Assembly (NCBI GenBank): GCA_963682005.1
Contig: OY820914.1
Location: 2,666,001-2,730,000 of the forward strand
Length of the DNA: 64,000 bases
Direction: 5' to 3'
Source: CAIYUC01 sp963682005
GTDB lineage: Bacteria > Bacteroidota > Bacteroidia > Bacteroidales > FEN-979
The notes under the pieces are model-generated. The model saw nothing but the letters and a program-made list of their open reading frames with translations. It had not been told where the DNA came from and did not search any database. This document shows, one piece after another, positions 14,952 through 24,466 of the stretch. Both the position numbers and the translations under genes were made by a program. Positions within the stretch are counted from its first letter, which is position 1. Every line of letters starts with the position of its first letter.

Positions 14952-16481
14952 ATGGAAGAATCCATCCTGATACTTGATTTCGGTTCACAATACACCCAGC
15001 TGATTGCCCGCAGGGTGAGGGAGCTGAATGTTTATTGCGAGATCCATCCCTTTAATAAATTTCCGGAAATAACCGGTGAGATAAAAGGGGTGATCCTCTC
15101 CGGAAGCCCTTTCTCTGTAAGGGATAGCGGTTCTCCCATTCCCGACCTTACGGGCATCAAAGGGAAAGTCCCGATCCTCGCAATATGTTATGGTGCACAA
15201 TACCTGGCGCAGGCTTCAGGCGGAGACGTCAAACCATCGGAGATCAGGGAATACGGACGGGCCAATCTCTCATACATCGATCCGGCCAGCGAACTGATGA
15301 AAGGTATTGAAAAGGGGAGCCAGGTCTGGATGTCGCACGGCGACACAATACTGCAGATCCCGGCTGATTTCAGCATATTTGCAAGTACCCCCGACGTCAG
15401 GGTTGCCGGGTTCAGGATTAACAACGAGAAAACATTCGGGATCCAGTTCCATCCGGAAGTGTATCATACATCCGACGGCGCTGTCCTGTTGCACAATTTC
15501 ATCGTGGATATCTGCGGCTGCAACCAGTCGTGGACGCCTGAAGGTTTCGTGGGATCCACGATCAGGAGCCTGAAGGAACAGATCGGGACCGGCAAGGTTG
15601 TTCTTGGACTATCCGGTGGCGTGGATTCATCTGTTGCCGGCGTGCTCCTGCACAAGGCCATTGGCAAGAACCTGCATTGCATTTTTGTTGATAACGGGTT
15701 ATTGCGGAAAAATGAATTTCAAAAGGTCCTTGATTCTTATCTCCACATGGACCTCAATGTAACCGGCGTGGATGCCTCCGACCGGTTCCTCGACGCGCTT
15801 CATGGGGTTTCCGATCCCGAGAAAAAGCGCAAGATCATTGGCAAAACGTTCATCGATGTCTTTGAAGAAGAAGCCCGCAGGATCGAAAATATTTCATGGC
15901 TTGCACAGGGAACCATTTACCCTGATGTAATCGAATCGGTTTCAGTGAAAGGTCCGAGCGCCACGATCAAATCGCATCATAATGTGGGCGGCCTGCCCGA
16001 GCATCTGAATCTGAAGATCGTTGAACCGCTGAAAAGCCTTTTTAAGGATGAAGTGAGAAAAGTGGGGAAGACACTTGGGATTGATCCTGCATTGCTGGGA
16101 CGACACCCGTTCCCCGGTCCCGGACTGGCAGTGAGGATCCTTGGCGAGATCACGCGGGAAAATGTCAAACTCCTGCAGGAAGCCGATGATATCTTTATCC
16201 GCGGACTGGAGAATAATGGGCTGTATGATAAGGTATGGCAGGCATTCTCTGTGCTGCTGCCGGTCAGATCAGTGGGTGTGATGGGGGATGAACGTACATA
16301 CGAAAATGTCCTGAGCCTCCGGGCTGTGACATCTACCGATGGTATGACAGCCGACTGGGCCCATCTCCCGTATGAGTTCCTTTCATCCATCTCCAACGAG
16401 ATCATTAATAAAGTGAAAGGGATCAACCGGGTCGTTTATGATATCAGTTCAAAACCGCCGGCTACCATCGAATGGGAATGA
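14952..16481 (+). CDS. guaA: GMP synthase (glutamine-hydrolysing)
   Basis: Converts XMP, ATP and glutamine to GMP in the cytoplasm. 509 residues, slightly shorter than the E. coli enzyme. The glutamine amidotransferase domain has Cys79 (ILAICYGAQYL) and His167/Glu169 (FHPEVYH); the ATP pyrophosphatase loop LSGGVDSS lies near 220-227; the dimerisation domain has GRHPFPGPGLAVRILGEIT and the end is INRVVYDISSKPPATIEWE. The start MEESILILDFGSQYTQ aligns with known GuaA N-termini, so the almost leaderless position relative to the promoter is not a start error. Confidence 0.98.
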   Translation: MEESILILDFGSQYTQLIARRVRELNVYCEIHPFNKFPEITGEIKGVILSGSPFSVRDSGSPIPDLTGIKGKVPILAICYGAQYLAQASGGDVKPSEIREYGRANLSYIDPASELMKGIEKGSQVWMSHGDTILQIPADFSIFASTPDVRVAGFRINNEKTFGIQFHPEVYHTSDGAVLLHNFIVDICGCNQSWTPEGFVGSTIRSLKEQIGTGKVVLGLSGGVDSSVAGVLLHKAIGKNLHCIFVDNGLLRKNEFQKVLDSYLHMDLNVTGVDASDRFLDALHGVSDPEKKRKIIGKTFIDVFEEEARRIENISWLAQGTIYPDVIESVSVKGPSATIKSHHNVGGLPEHLNLKIVEPLKSLFKDEVRKVGKTLGIDPALLGRHPFPGPGLAVRILGEITRENVKLLQEADDIFIRGLENNGLYDKVWQAFSVLLPVRSVGVMGDERTYENVLSLRAVTSTDGMTADWAHLPYEFLSSISNEIINKVKGINRVVYDISSKPPATIEWE

Positions 16482-16492
16482 CAAATACAAGC

Positions 16493-17941
16493 ATGAAAAA
16501 GTTTCTTCTACTACTTGTTTCCATCCTTCTTGCTGTTGCTCATGCACAGGCACAGGATAACCTGAAAGCGATCCGCTCAAAAGTCACCGAGGTCATCGGC
16601 GGAAAGGAATATTACATTCATACAGTGAAAAAGGGCCAGACCCTTTACATGATCTCCAAGGCATACGGAGCTGATATCAATGAAGTGATCAGGGAAAATC
16701 CTGAGGTTAAGGAAGGGATAAAAGCAGACCAGAAGATCAGGATACCGATGAACAAGCCTGAAGAGCCGCCAAAGAAAGCGGCCAAATCGACTCCTGCCGA
16801 GCCAAAAGAAATACAGCCTGTTCCTCCGCCCGAGGAGGAGCCCCCATGTAATTCAATCAATCCGCAGAAACAAATCTATAATGTTGCCCTGATGCTTCCG
16901 CTCTCCCTGGAGGATGTTGAGCACATGGCGGTCGAAAATCTTACTTCCACGGAGGAAGGATCATATAAGCCCCTCCATTACATAGAATTTTACGAAGGCT
17001 TCAGGATGGCCATGGATTCACTTGAGAAATCAGGTGTTTCAGTCAAGGTTTATGTTTATGATGTCGGAAAGGACACAGTACAGACGAGACGGTTGCTCCG
17101 TAACCCGGAGATGAAGAATATGAACCTGATCATCGGTGCTGTTTTCCAGAAGAATTTCCAGATCATTGCCGACTTTGCCCAGAAGAATGGGATCTATATC
17201 GTGAACCCTTTGTCAGAACGGGACCAGATCGTGAAAGGTCATTCAAAGGTCATTAAAGTCATACCCTCGAAAGACAGCCAGTACAGGCAATTGGCAGAAA
17301 TTCTCGCCCGGGATTACAGCGGAGGGAAGATCCTGATCGTCAGAAACAGTCAGTACAAAGACAAGGATGCAGCTGAAAAGCTAAAAACCGCGTGTGTTGA
17401 TGCAAAATTGAAACCTCAGGTAACAGAAGGGTATGGGGCCGCAATCGGGCAGTTTTCAAAAGAGAAAGAGAATGTGGTGATCGTTTTTTCTGAGAACAAA
17501 GTCTATGCATTGCAATTGTTGACCAAGTTCAACGAATTGCGTAATGACTACAGGCTCACGGTTGTCGGACTTCCGAAATGGGACAGGATCGACGGGCTTG
17601 AGGAAGACTACCTGGTTAACCTGAAAGTCCACTGCATGGCCACTGAATTTACCGATTACCAGGATAATTCTGTGGTCCGGTTTGTCGCACAATTCAGCGA
17701 AAAATATAAGACTGACCCTTCCAGGCTCGCATTTGAAGGTTATGATTGCGGGTTCTATTTTGTATCCGCACTTCAGAAATATGGTAAAAATTTCGGCCGT
17801 TGCCTTCCTGAATTCAGGATCAAATCCCTTCAGACTGATTTTGAGTTTCGCCAGTCAGGAAACAATAACGGGCTTGAGAACCAGCACTGGGAGATCTTCC
17901 AGTATGACAATTACCGGTTGAGGAGAGTGACAGGACGGTAG
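16493..17941 (+). CDS. Exported LysM protein with a periplasmic-binding (type 1) fold domain
   Basis: 482 residues from ATG 16493, chosen because it begins a clean signal peptide (MKKFLLLLVSILLAVAHAQAQ) 11 bp after guaA; an ATG at 16472 would overlap guaA. One LysM domain (about 35-85, YYIHTVKKGQTLYMISKAYG) implies peptidoglycan binding. A Pro/Glu-rich linker follows, then a two-lobed PBP type 1 domain (about 130-475) as in amino-acid-binding ABC receptors, with FYEGFRMAMDSL and VKVYVYDVG. No transporter genes adjoin, so like LpoA it may be a cell-wall regulator rather than an uptake receptor; that is inference. Confidence 0.85.
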   Translation: MKKFLLLLVSILLAVAHAQAQDNLKAIRSKVTEVIGGKEYYIHTVKKGQTLYMISKAYGADINEVIRENPEVKEGIKADQKIRIPMNKPEEPPKKAAKSTPAEPKEIQPVPPPEEEPPCNSINPQKQIYNVALMLPLSLEDVEHMAVENLTSTEEGSYKPLHYIEFYEGFRMAMDSLEKSGVSVKVYVYDVGKDTVQTRRLLRNPEMKNMNLIIGAVFQKNFQIIADFAQKNGIYIVNPLSERDQIVKGHSKVIKVIPSKDSQYRQLAEILARDYSGGKILIVRNSQYKDKDAAEKLKTACVDAKLKPQVTEGYGAAIGQFSKEKENVVIVFSENKVYALQLLTKFNELRNDYRLTVVGLPKWDRIDGLEEDYLVNLKVHCMATEFTDYQDNSVVRFVAQFSEKYKTDPSRLAFEGYDCGFYFVSALQKYGKNFGRCLPEFRIKSLQTDFEFRQSGNNNGLENQHWEIFQYDNYRLRRVTGR

Positions 17942-17944
17942 GCA

Positions 17945-18046
17945 GTCAGAGGTCAGAGATCAGAGATCAGAGGATAGAGGATAGAGGATGGAATTCGAAT
18001 ACCTATCATAATTCCAGATTCAAGCTCATAATTCATAATTGCAGAA
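17945..18046. repeat. Heptamer arrays between convergent genes
   Basis: In-phase units CAGAGGT, CAGAGAT, CAGAGAT, CAGAGGA, TAGAGGA, TAGAGGA run from 17947 to 17988, then ATAATTC-type units at about 18008-18044. Fills the spacer between the LysM gene and the convergent usp gene. Confidence 0.85.
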
Positions 18047-18051
18047 TGTAA

Positions 18052-18921
18052 CTATTCCGGCACGGCCAGTAACGGTACATTCGTCACAAACAGATCCTTT
18101 TTGGTAAGGTTTTTCGTGAAAAGGTTATAGAAAAGCTTGTGCTTTTGTGGCTGGAATGCTATGAGTGTCGCTTTCTTTTCCTGGATGAATAATTCAAGTG
18201 CCTGGTGCACGTCATCCTTCACTTCAACAACATCAAAGGTAATATCGTTGAGAAGCTTATCTTTAGTCAGCGTGTTCTTCAGTGCCTCCATCTTTACATC
18301 CTGGCCTTTTCTTTTCTTTTTCTCGCTGAAATGAACGATGTGCAGACGGAAAGAATAGGGTTTCAGGATGGAAACGATCTTCTGTATTGACATGTTGTTC
18401 CCTTCCGAAAGGTCCGCTGCATAAATGATCTCGGTATATCCCAGGAACTTCTTGATTTCAGGAATAGCCATCACAGGGATATTGGTATGATTGATAACAT
18501 AGGTAGATACCCTCCCCCAGAAATCACTGCTTTTCCCGTTTTCTTTGATCCCCATGATGATGATGTCCGGGGCGTATTCTTCACAGGCCATGATAATTTC
18601 ATGTTCGGTGGTTCCGCTGGTCAGTTTTTTGGAGAGGGTTACTTTATCATATTTTTCTTTGTTTATCCGTTCCATCACCTGATCAAACAAGGTGTCGAGA
18701 CTTTTTTCTGCCTGGTGGAGGATCTCTTTAAGAAGTTCCTCATGGTAAATGGTGCTCATATCGATCGATTCCGGAAAACTGCTTTCAGCAATCAGGAATT
18801 GATCGAAAAATGTATGAAACAGCATGATCTCCGAGCCATGCTTTTGTGCAAGCTCGAGGGCATAGGTACAGGTTATTCCGGTATGATCAGAAAAGTCAAC
18901 GGGCACTAATATTTTTTTCAT
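18052..18921 (-). CDS. Universal stress protein, tandem UspA domains
   Basis: 289 residues, two Usp domains. Domain one starts MKKILVPVDFSDHTGITCTYA and ends with an ATP-loop-like IIMGIKENGK...WGRVSTYVI and PVMAIPE. Domain two (about 160-289) is more diverged and keeps EIIYAADLSEG and the closing VPLLAVPE. Such tandem proteins are cytoplasmic and respond to starvation or stress; binding of ATP is plausible for the first domain. A TATCTTTG element at 18968-18975, over the stop of the upstream glycosyltransferase gene, gives it its own promoter. Confidence 0.9.
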   Translation of the reverse strand: MKKILVPVDFSDHTGITCTYALELAQKHGSEIMLFHTFFDQFLIAESSFPESIDMSTIYHEELLKEILHQAEKSLDTLFDQVMERINKEKYDKVTLSKKLTSGTTEHEIIMACEEYAPDIIIMGIKENGKSSDFWGRVSTYVINHTNIPVMAIPEIKKFLGYTEIIYAADLSEGNNMSIQKIVSILKPYSFRLHIVHFSEKKKRKGQDVKMEALKNTLTKDKLLNDITFDVVEVKDDVHQALELFIQEKKATLIAFQPQKHKLFYNLFTKNLTKKDLFVTNVPLLAVPE

Positions 18922-18958
18922 TGGGATTGCATTTTTTACGGGTGGAAGTAACCAAACT

Positions 18959-20092
18959 TCACATATACAAAGATACTAAATTTAACAGACTTTCGCCATT
19001 CTTTCGATTGGAGTGGATCTTCATAAGCGAATCCCGGCGGTGTGCGATCATCGTTTCATCAAAAGAATGTTCCATAAGCCTGGTCAGGTGGTTCTGCAGT
19101 GACAGTGCATCATGCCCCGTTTCGCATAAGCCCGCCAGATCGGTCCCCTCCGTCATTTCAGGATTGACGACACAGAACCTTCCGATGAACAAAGCGTTAA
19201 GCAGCTTCAGCTTCAGTCCGGTGGGCTGGAACGTCACCATAATGTTGATCTGGGCCTCACGAATGAGCCGTTCCATCTCCCTCTCCGGAGGATTTGAAAT
19301 GATGCTGATGTTATCGTATCCGGATGTAAGGCTGATAAGATCGTGTCCGGGGTTCAGTCCGGCTATGAACACCGGGTAGGTTAATGCTGAGAATACGTTC
19401 CTGATCAGGAATTCAGCAGCCACTTTATTCTCGCCTACCCCGAGATTGCCGTGGTAAAGAATGAAATTCCCTTTTCCGGGGAGAATGCTTACTCTATCAT
19501 TTGCGTGAAAGCTGGGAAGATATTCCACTTTGTTCCCAGGAAATTTTGATGAAAGGTACCGGAGATCATTCAACGATACAGTAAGCATGATGCTTGCGTG
19601 CTTCAGCTGGCTCTCAAAATACCGGAGCTTTATGCTTTCCGTGAGAAAATAGATTTTCCTGAACAGGTTTTTCTCTACTTTGAAAAGATGATAATAGTAA
19701 TGATGCTCGATATTGCTCTCCCGGTAGATCTTAAACCTGTCTGAAAGCCGCTGATCGCCGATATAATAGCAGCTGTGAAGTCCTTCGAACAGGATTGGAT
19801 GGTTGTCCTTCAGGAGGTTTTCCATCAGGACCGGCGAGCGGCGGCTGATAACGATAAACGGTTTCAGGGAAAACGCAGAAAGAAACCCGGTCTTCCGCGG
19901 ATAATAGCAAACTTCAACGCAGTATTTTTCAAGCTCAGGCGCCTTTTTTCTTCCATACTGGAAACAATGCAGGTGGATCTTAACCCCAAGTGCATGCAAG
20001 GTTCGTATCTTGTGAAAAACGTCGATAACTCCGCCATAATTTGCCGGGTAGGGGACATCGAAGGAAATTATATGAAGATGATGGTCAGACAT
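18959..20092 (-). CDS. Glycosyltransferase-like protein (GT-B fold)
   Basis: About 377 residues. The N-terminus HIISFDVPYPANYGGVIDVFHKI is the typical opening of GT4-like transferases that carry GG for donor placement, and the second half has ILYHGNLGVGENKVAAEFL, VFIAGLNPG and a LKLLNALF[IG]GRF segment as in GT-B enzymes. Start is ATG 20092 or 20101; both overlap the end of the upstream glycosyltransferase (20085). The pair forms one unit likely serving surface polysaccharide or glycan synthesis. The sugar donor is unknown. Confidence 0.8.
   Translation of the reverse strand: MSDHHLHIISFDVPYPANYGGVIDVFHKIRTLHALGVKIHLHCFQYGRKKAPELEKYCVEVCYYPRKTGFLSAFSLKPFIVISRRSPVLMENLLKDNHPILFEGLHSCYYIGDQRLSDRFKIYRESNIEHHYYYHLFKVEKNLFRKIYFLTESIKLRYFESQLKHASIMLTVSLNDLRYLSSKFPGNKVEYLPSFHANDRVSILPGKGNFILYHGNLGVGENKVAAEFLIRNVFSALTYPVFIAGLNPGHDLISLTSGYDNISIISNPPEREMERLIREAQINIMVTFQPTGLKLKLLNALFIGRFCVVNPEMTEGTDLAGLCETGHDALSLQNHLTRLMEHSFDETMIAHRRDSLMKIHSNRKNGESLLNLVSLYM
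18968..18975 (-). promoter_or_regulatory. Bacteroidetes -7 element for the usp gene
   Basis: Minus-strand TATCTTTG, with transcription start predicted near 18961 and a leader of about 40 nt. It overlaps the final codons of the gene at 18959-20092. No clear -33 TTTG. Confidence 0.5.
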
Positions 20093-21212
20093 AGGGTGCA
20101 AAGATACGGATGAGTTCTGGTTCTTCGTTTTCCCAGCAAAGGTTTTCAGCAGCTTTCACCAGGTTTTTGCGGTACAGATCCAGCTTTACTTCGTCACCCA
20201 GCATAAGGTCGAATTTTTTGGCAAGGTATGCAGGATCATGGCTTTCAATAAATTCACCGATCCCGTATTGGTTGACGATAGCCTCCATTTCCGGGAGTTT
20301 CGAGACCAGGACGGGCACCCGGGCCTGGATGTAATCAAGAAATTTGTTCGGAAGGCAGTAATGGTAGTTCAGGCTGACATCCTTCTCGATCGAGAGCCCG
20401 ATATCAGCCATCATGGTATAGGAAGGTAGTTCCTGGAATGGGATCTGCCCGGTCAGGATCACCTTATCCGTCAGTTCCTGGTTTTTCACCAGTTGTATAA
20501 GATTGTCAAGGATATCGCCGGTTCCGATGATCAGAAGCACTGCCGGGGTCTTGATGAATTTCATGGCCATGATCGCCTCTTCAAGTCCCCTGTCCACATT
20601 CACCGCACCCTGGTAAAGGATGATCTTCTTCTCTTCGCTGATGCCCAGCTCGCTTTTTTTCTTCGGTATGATATTTCTCTTTGTGACCGGCACATTCCGG
20701 ATCACCTTTACCTCATTTCCATATTCCTCCCGGTAAATTTCCGCAATGGAGCCATTGACGGCGTAAACCCATTTCAGTTTCGGGAAGATCCAATCCTCAA
20801 GCGCTCTCCATATCCGGGTCACTGTTTTCCTTCCATTCAGCTCCGGAACACCCCGGAAATATTCATGGCAGTCGTGTACCTGCGGGATCCGCTTTAAGCG
20901 GGAGGCGAGATAATTCCCTGCAAGCGTATCCAGATCATTGGAAAGAACGATATCGGCTTTATGGAATAAGAGGTAAAGGAACAATCGTTTGTTATATTCG
21001 GCATAAAAGAGCGGACCCTTGCTGAAGATCAGCCTCATTCGCTTCGTGGCATAGTTTCTTTTTGCCAATGGCAGGCTGCTCCTGAGTTTCCTTCCAACCA
21101 GCACGACCTCAAACCCCATCCCGGCCAGCGAATTGCACACACGATCCACCCGCTGATCAGTAGTCAGGTCGTTGGTCACAGAGACGATTATTCGCTTTTT
21201 AGGGTCAGGCAT
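20085..21212 (-). CDS. Glycosyltransferase, GT4-like
   Basis: 375 residues, cytoplasmic GT-B enzyme. It starts KRIIVSVTNDLTTDQRVDRVC, the common opening for this group, and carries HDCHEYFRGVPEL, then the donor-side ILYQGAVNVDRGLEEAI, LIIGTGD and LPNKFLDYIQARVPVLVS. Overlaps the next glycosyltransferase gene, so both are probably made together. Upstream lies an array-filled spacer and the divergent murB. Likely transfers a hexose to a surface glycan; substrate unknown. Confidence 0.87.
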   Translation of the reverse strand: MPDPKKRIIVSVTNDLTTDQRVDRVCNSLAGMGFEVVLVGRKLRSSLPLAKRNYATKRMRLIFSKGPLFYAEYNKRLFLYLLFHKADIVLSNDLDTLAGNYLASRLKRIPQVHDCHEYFRGVPELNGRKTVTRIWRALEDWIFPKLKWVYAVNGSIAEIYREEYGNEVKVIRNVPVTKRNIIPKKKSELGISEEKKIILYQGAVNVDRGLEEAIMAMKFIKTPAVLLIIGTGDILDNLIQLVKNQELTDKVILTGQIPFQELPSYTMMADIGLSIEKDVSLNYHYCLPNKFLDYIQARVPVLVSKLPEMEAIVNQYGIGEFIESHDPAYLAKKFDLMLGDEVKLDLYRKNLVKAAENLCWENEEPELIRIFAPYV

Positions 21213-21235
21213 TTGTTGTTCGGGATAACTACTGA

Positions 21236-21384
21236 TTCAGGCTACAGGCCACAGGCTACAGGCTACAAGCTACAGGCTGCAGGCTACAACCAAAATAATA
21301 CTCTTCGCTTTTCACTTTTCACTCTTCACTCTTCACTCTTCACTTTTCACTCTTCACTCTTCACTCTTCACTCTTCACTCTTCA
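21236..21384. repeat. Heptamer arrays between the divergent glycosyltransferase and murB genes
   Basis: About seven CAGGCTA-type units (about 21238-21289) followed by about eleven TTCACTC/TTCACTT units (about 21308-21384). The long second array ends 25 bp before the murB promoter. Confidence 0.9.
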
Positions 21385-21409
21385 AAAGTACTCAAATTAA
21401 AATTTCCGT

Positions 21410-21417
21410 TAACTTTG
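21410..21417 (+). promoter_or_regulatory. Bacteroidetes -7 element for murB
   Basis: TAACTTTG, with transcription start near 21424 and a leader of about 16 nt to the ATG at 21440. Confidence 0.55.
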
Positions 21418-21439
21418 AAACTTATTCCAACCCGCATAA

Positions 21440-22456
21440 ATGAAGATTGATCACGATTACCCGCTGAAACGGATTCATACGTTCCAGGTTGATGCAACGG
21501 CAAGGTATTTTGCCGAAGTTACAACACCGGAAGAACTTGTTTCTTATTTCTCTGAAAATCATAAAAAGGAATGGCCGCTGTTGATTCTTGGTGGAGGAAG
21601 CAATGTTCTGTTCATTCAGGACTTTGAAGGAACGGTGCTTAAAATAGGGATTAAAGGACGGGAAATTATTGAGGATGCTGCAGATTCCGTTTTGATCAGG
21701 GCGAATGCAGGCGAGCACTGGGATGATCTTGTGAAATACTGTGTTGACAATGGCTGGGGTGGGTTGGAGAACCTGTCGCTGATTCCCGGCAATGTCGGCA
21801 CATGTCCTGTGCAGAATATCGGGGCATACGGAGTTGAGATCAAGGATGTCATTGATTCTGTTGAGGCGTTTAATATTGAAACGCTTGAAAGAAGAATTTT
21901 TTCTGCGGACGAATGTGAGTTGAATTACCGCGATAGTGTTTTTAAAGGAAAGCTGAAAGGGAAGTTCATTATCCTGAATGTTTCTTTCAGATTGAATAAA
22001 AATCCTTTACTCAGCCTTGATTACGCCAATATCAGGGATGAACTGAAGCAGATGAACGTCGATAAGCCGGATATCCGGAATGTACGCGAAGCGATCATCC
22101 GGATCAGGCGGCGGAAGTTGCCCGACCCAGCCGAGATCGGGAATGCCGGCAGCTTTTTCAAGAATCCGACTGTAACTGAAGAAGCATATTTCCTGCTAAA
22201 AAGTAAATTCCCTAACCTGGTATCATACGATCAGAACGGAACGTATAAAATACCGGCCGGCTGGATGATCGACCAGTGCGGCTGGAAAGGGAAGCGCTTC
22301 GGTGATGCCGGTGTTCACAAGGACCAGGCGCTGATTCTTGTCAATTACGGGAATGCCACAGGAGAACAGATCCTGAACCTTTCAAAGCTGATCCGGGAAT
22401 CGGTTTATGAAAAGTTCGGGATCCTGCTGGAGTATGAAGTGAATATAATTGCCTGA
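21440..22456 (+). CDS. murB: UDP-N-acetylenolpyruvoylglucosamine reductase
   Basis: Second committed step of peptidoglycan precursor synthesis, NADPH- and FAD-dependent, cytoplasmic. 338 residues, type I (E. coli-like) with the full C-terminal domain. FAD-binding domain with LLILGGGSNVLF and the GGLENLSLIPGNVGTCPVQNIGAYGVE core; catalytic Ser238 in GNAGSFFKNP; C-terminal GTYKIPAGWMIDQCGWKG and LEYEVNII with the conserved Glu. Ends 8 bp from the convergent FISUMP gene. Confidence 0.97.
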   Translation: MKIDHDYPLKRIHTFQVDATARYFAEVTTPEELVSYFSENHKKEWPLLILGGGSNVLFIQDFEGTVLKIGIKGREIIEDAADSVLIRANAGEHWDDLVKYCVDNGWGGLENLSLIPGNVGTCPVQNIGAYGVEIKDVIDSVEAFNIETLERRIFSADECELNYRDSVFKGKLKGKFIILNVSFRLNKNPLLSLDYANIRDELKQMNVDKPDIRNVREAIIRIRRRKLPDPAEIGNAGSFFKNPTVTEEAYFLLKSKFPNLVSYDQNGTYKIPAGWMIDQCGWKGKRFGDAGVHKDQALILVNYGNATGEQILNLSKLIRESVYEKFGILLEYEVNIIA

Positions 22457-22464
22457 TCAACAAT

Positions 22465-24339
22465 TCAATTCTTACAGCACCTGACGGAACGACCCCAAGA
22501 TTTAGAATGGGCTAAATACTCACCCTGGACGCTGTTATTATATAGGGAGTAAATATAGACATTATAAGAAGAGGTTTCAGTAGCAGAGAAGAATGTTCCA
22601 TATGTATGGAAGTCTAAATACCCCAACACGTCATCTCGCCTTACGCCACCAGGAAGGGCTGTGAAACCGCTCGAATTGGTGGCTCCTGTATTCGGAGGAG
22701 ACCAGTGCACAGTCCCTGTTTCTTTCATCTTGCCTCCGGCAACAGGCAAACCTCCATTAAAAGCGATTAATGTGGTCCATTCAAGGTGAGTAGGCACATG
22801 ATAGCCCTGTGGACAAATTCCCTGTAAGTTCTCTGTCGGTTCAGTGGTGAAGTAGGTTGTGTTTGTAGCTCCATTCGAGTATTGGACCAATTCTGCCCAC
22901 TGATATAACCCTCCGTAAACAGCACAATTTGATTCCTGGTCGTCGTAGCAGTATTTTTCCCTGATGCCGTTATCTGTCTGATCAACCGAGCCATTCACTC
23001 TCGTGCCAATGTTCAGGTTTTGCGCCATCCAGCATTGATAACCGATAACCACTGCGTTATAATACTTGCCATCACGCGGATCGGTAAATCCTGCACAACT
23101 GGATAATGGACTGGTCGTTTGGGTCAGAACAGTATTAACAGAATGACCGCAATCATCATAACTGCGAATGTAGCGTGTATATGTTGTGCCATAGTTTAAT
23201 CCTGTTTCCAGTTTAGTTGTAGTCGTCCCCATATCGGTAGAAAAATAAAAATCAGCAGGATCTGAACTCCACCTGTAACCCGTAACACCGGGAACAGGAT
23301 TCCAGTTCCACACAATGGAGGAAAATCCGGGCATGCATGTCCCTGGAGCCGGGGCAGGTGGCGGGACAGAAAATGTTGATTGCGTCATCGAAACCGGGGC
23401 TGAAGCACCGCATGAATTATATGCCCAGACATAACGGGTATAAGAAGTATTGCAGGAAAGTCCGGTTTCTGTTATTGAAGTGTCCGCGCCTGTGTAAGTC
23501 GCAGAAGTATAATCTGCGGTTGTGTTCCATTTGTACCCCAACGAGATGGGAACTTTGTTCCATTTCCAGGTTATCTGGGTCACATCAGGGACAGCACTTC
23601 CGGCTACAGGTGTATGGGGGGAATAACAATTAAGGTTTATCATTTTCCATGATCCATTCTGAAATATTGAAATCCCCCCGGTACCATCCGCATTGCAATT
23701 TGTACAATATACCATCAGCCCTTCAGCCGGACCTTCGATGAAATTGCGCTGCTCAAAGGTCATCCGGGGCGGAAGGAATCCCTTGTTGTTGAATTTCACA
23801 TCCAGTCCGGCCGACGGATCGGGCATCTCCGTTCCAACTCCAACAACGGAACCGTCATTATAGATGGTTGAGCTCGGAGTCCATGCGCTTCCATCGCTTC
23901 GCAAGGTTTGCCCGTATGTTCCCACCGGAATCGAATTACCGGCTGTTTTTGCATACAAGGCATAAGGAACAGATAAAAACTGTGAGATGCCCATCAGTTG
24001 ATAGTCGTTGTCGCCGGGATAATTCATTTCCGTTTCCAGGTAATAGTTGCTGCTTCCCCAATCGATGTCGTAGAAACTCCCTGAAAGGACTTCTCCCCGC
24101 CCGATCTCAAGCGTCACCAGCCCGAATTGGTTGGTGGTTTTCAAATGGGTTTCGCTGTAAACGACGGGGCCGCCCATTTGCCAGCGCTGGATGCTCAGCC
24201 TGAAGTTTATTTCCCTGTTGGCAAGGACATTTCCGGCGGTATCCCTTGCAATAGCCTGGTAATTGATGGCATCAGGACTCTGAGCCAGAACGAAAGCCGA
24301 AAATAACAGGATCGGCAATAAGGTTAAGATCTTTTTCAT
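22465..24339 (-). CDS. Surface protein: shared N-terminal module, two Fn3-like repeats, FISUMP domain
   Basis: 624 residues with signal peptide (MKKILTLLPILLFSAFVLAQ). Residues about 22-140 (INYQAIARDTAGNVLANREINFRLSI ... LSVPYALYAKTAG) are the same module that opens the two giant fibre proteins upstream. Residues about 250-410 hold two fibronectin-III-like repeats (ITWKWNKVPISLGYKW and IVWNWNPVPGVTGYRW). The C-terminal FISUMP domain has TDPRDGKYYNAVVIGYQCWM, NCAVYGGLYQWAEL and ends GRSVRCCKN. Third gene of the minus-strand fibre cluster; an octamer-array spacer separates it from the gene before. Probable surface adhesin or matrix protein. Confidence 0.83.
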   Translation of the reverse strand: MKKILTLLPILLFSAFVLAQSPDAINYQAIARDTAGNVLANREINFRLSIQRWQMGGPVVYSETHLKTTNQFGLVTLEIGRGEVLSGSFYDIDWGSSNYYLETEMNYPGDNDYQLMGISQFLSVPYALYAKTAGNSIPVGTYGQTLRSDGSAWTPSSTIYNDGSVVGVGTEMPDPSAGLDVKFNNKGFLPPRMTFEQRNFIEGPAEGLMVYCTNCNADGTGGISIFQNGSWKMINLNCYSPHTPVAGSAVPDVTQITWKWNKVPISLGYKWNTTADYTSATYTGADTSITETGLSCNTSYTRYVWAYNSCGASAPVSMTQSTFSVPPPAPAPGTCMPGFSSIVWNWNPVPGVTGYRWSSDPADFYFSTDMGTTTTKLETGLNYGTTYTRYIRSYDDCGHSVNTVLTQTTSPLSSCAGFTDPRDGKYYNAVVIGYQCWMAQNLNIGTRVNGSVDQTDNGIREKYCYDDQESNCAVYGGLYQWAELVQYSNGATNTTYFTTEPTENLQGICPQGYHVPTHLEWTTLIAFNGGLPVAGGKMKETGTVHWSPPNTGATNSSGFTALPGGVRRDDVLGYLDFHTYGTFFSATETSSYNVYIYSLYNNSVQGEYLAHSKSWGRSVRCCKN

Positions 24340-24372
24340 AGGGTTTTTTATTTGGTTTGATTAATTTATCAG

Positions 24373-24466
24373 TCACAGGGTCATAGGGTCACAAGGTCAC
24401 AGGGTCACAAGGTCACAAGGTCGGCAGTATTCATTTTCGCTATTTCGCTACTTCGCTACTTCGCTA
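24373..24466. repeat. Two octamer arrays, the second giving the stop codon of the fibre gene
   Basis: Six TCAC[AG][AG]GG-type units (24373-24420), then four [CT]TTCGCTA units (24435-24466). The stop TAG of the minus-strand gene is the last three bases of the final unit (CTA at 24464-24466). Confidence 0.9.

Noticed and set aside
21304..21384. Possible CRISPR array
   Set aside because: Units are 7 bases with no unique spacers and no cas genes nearby.
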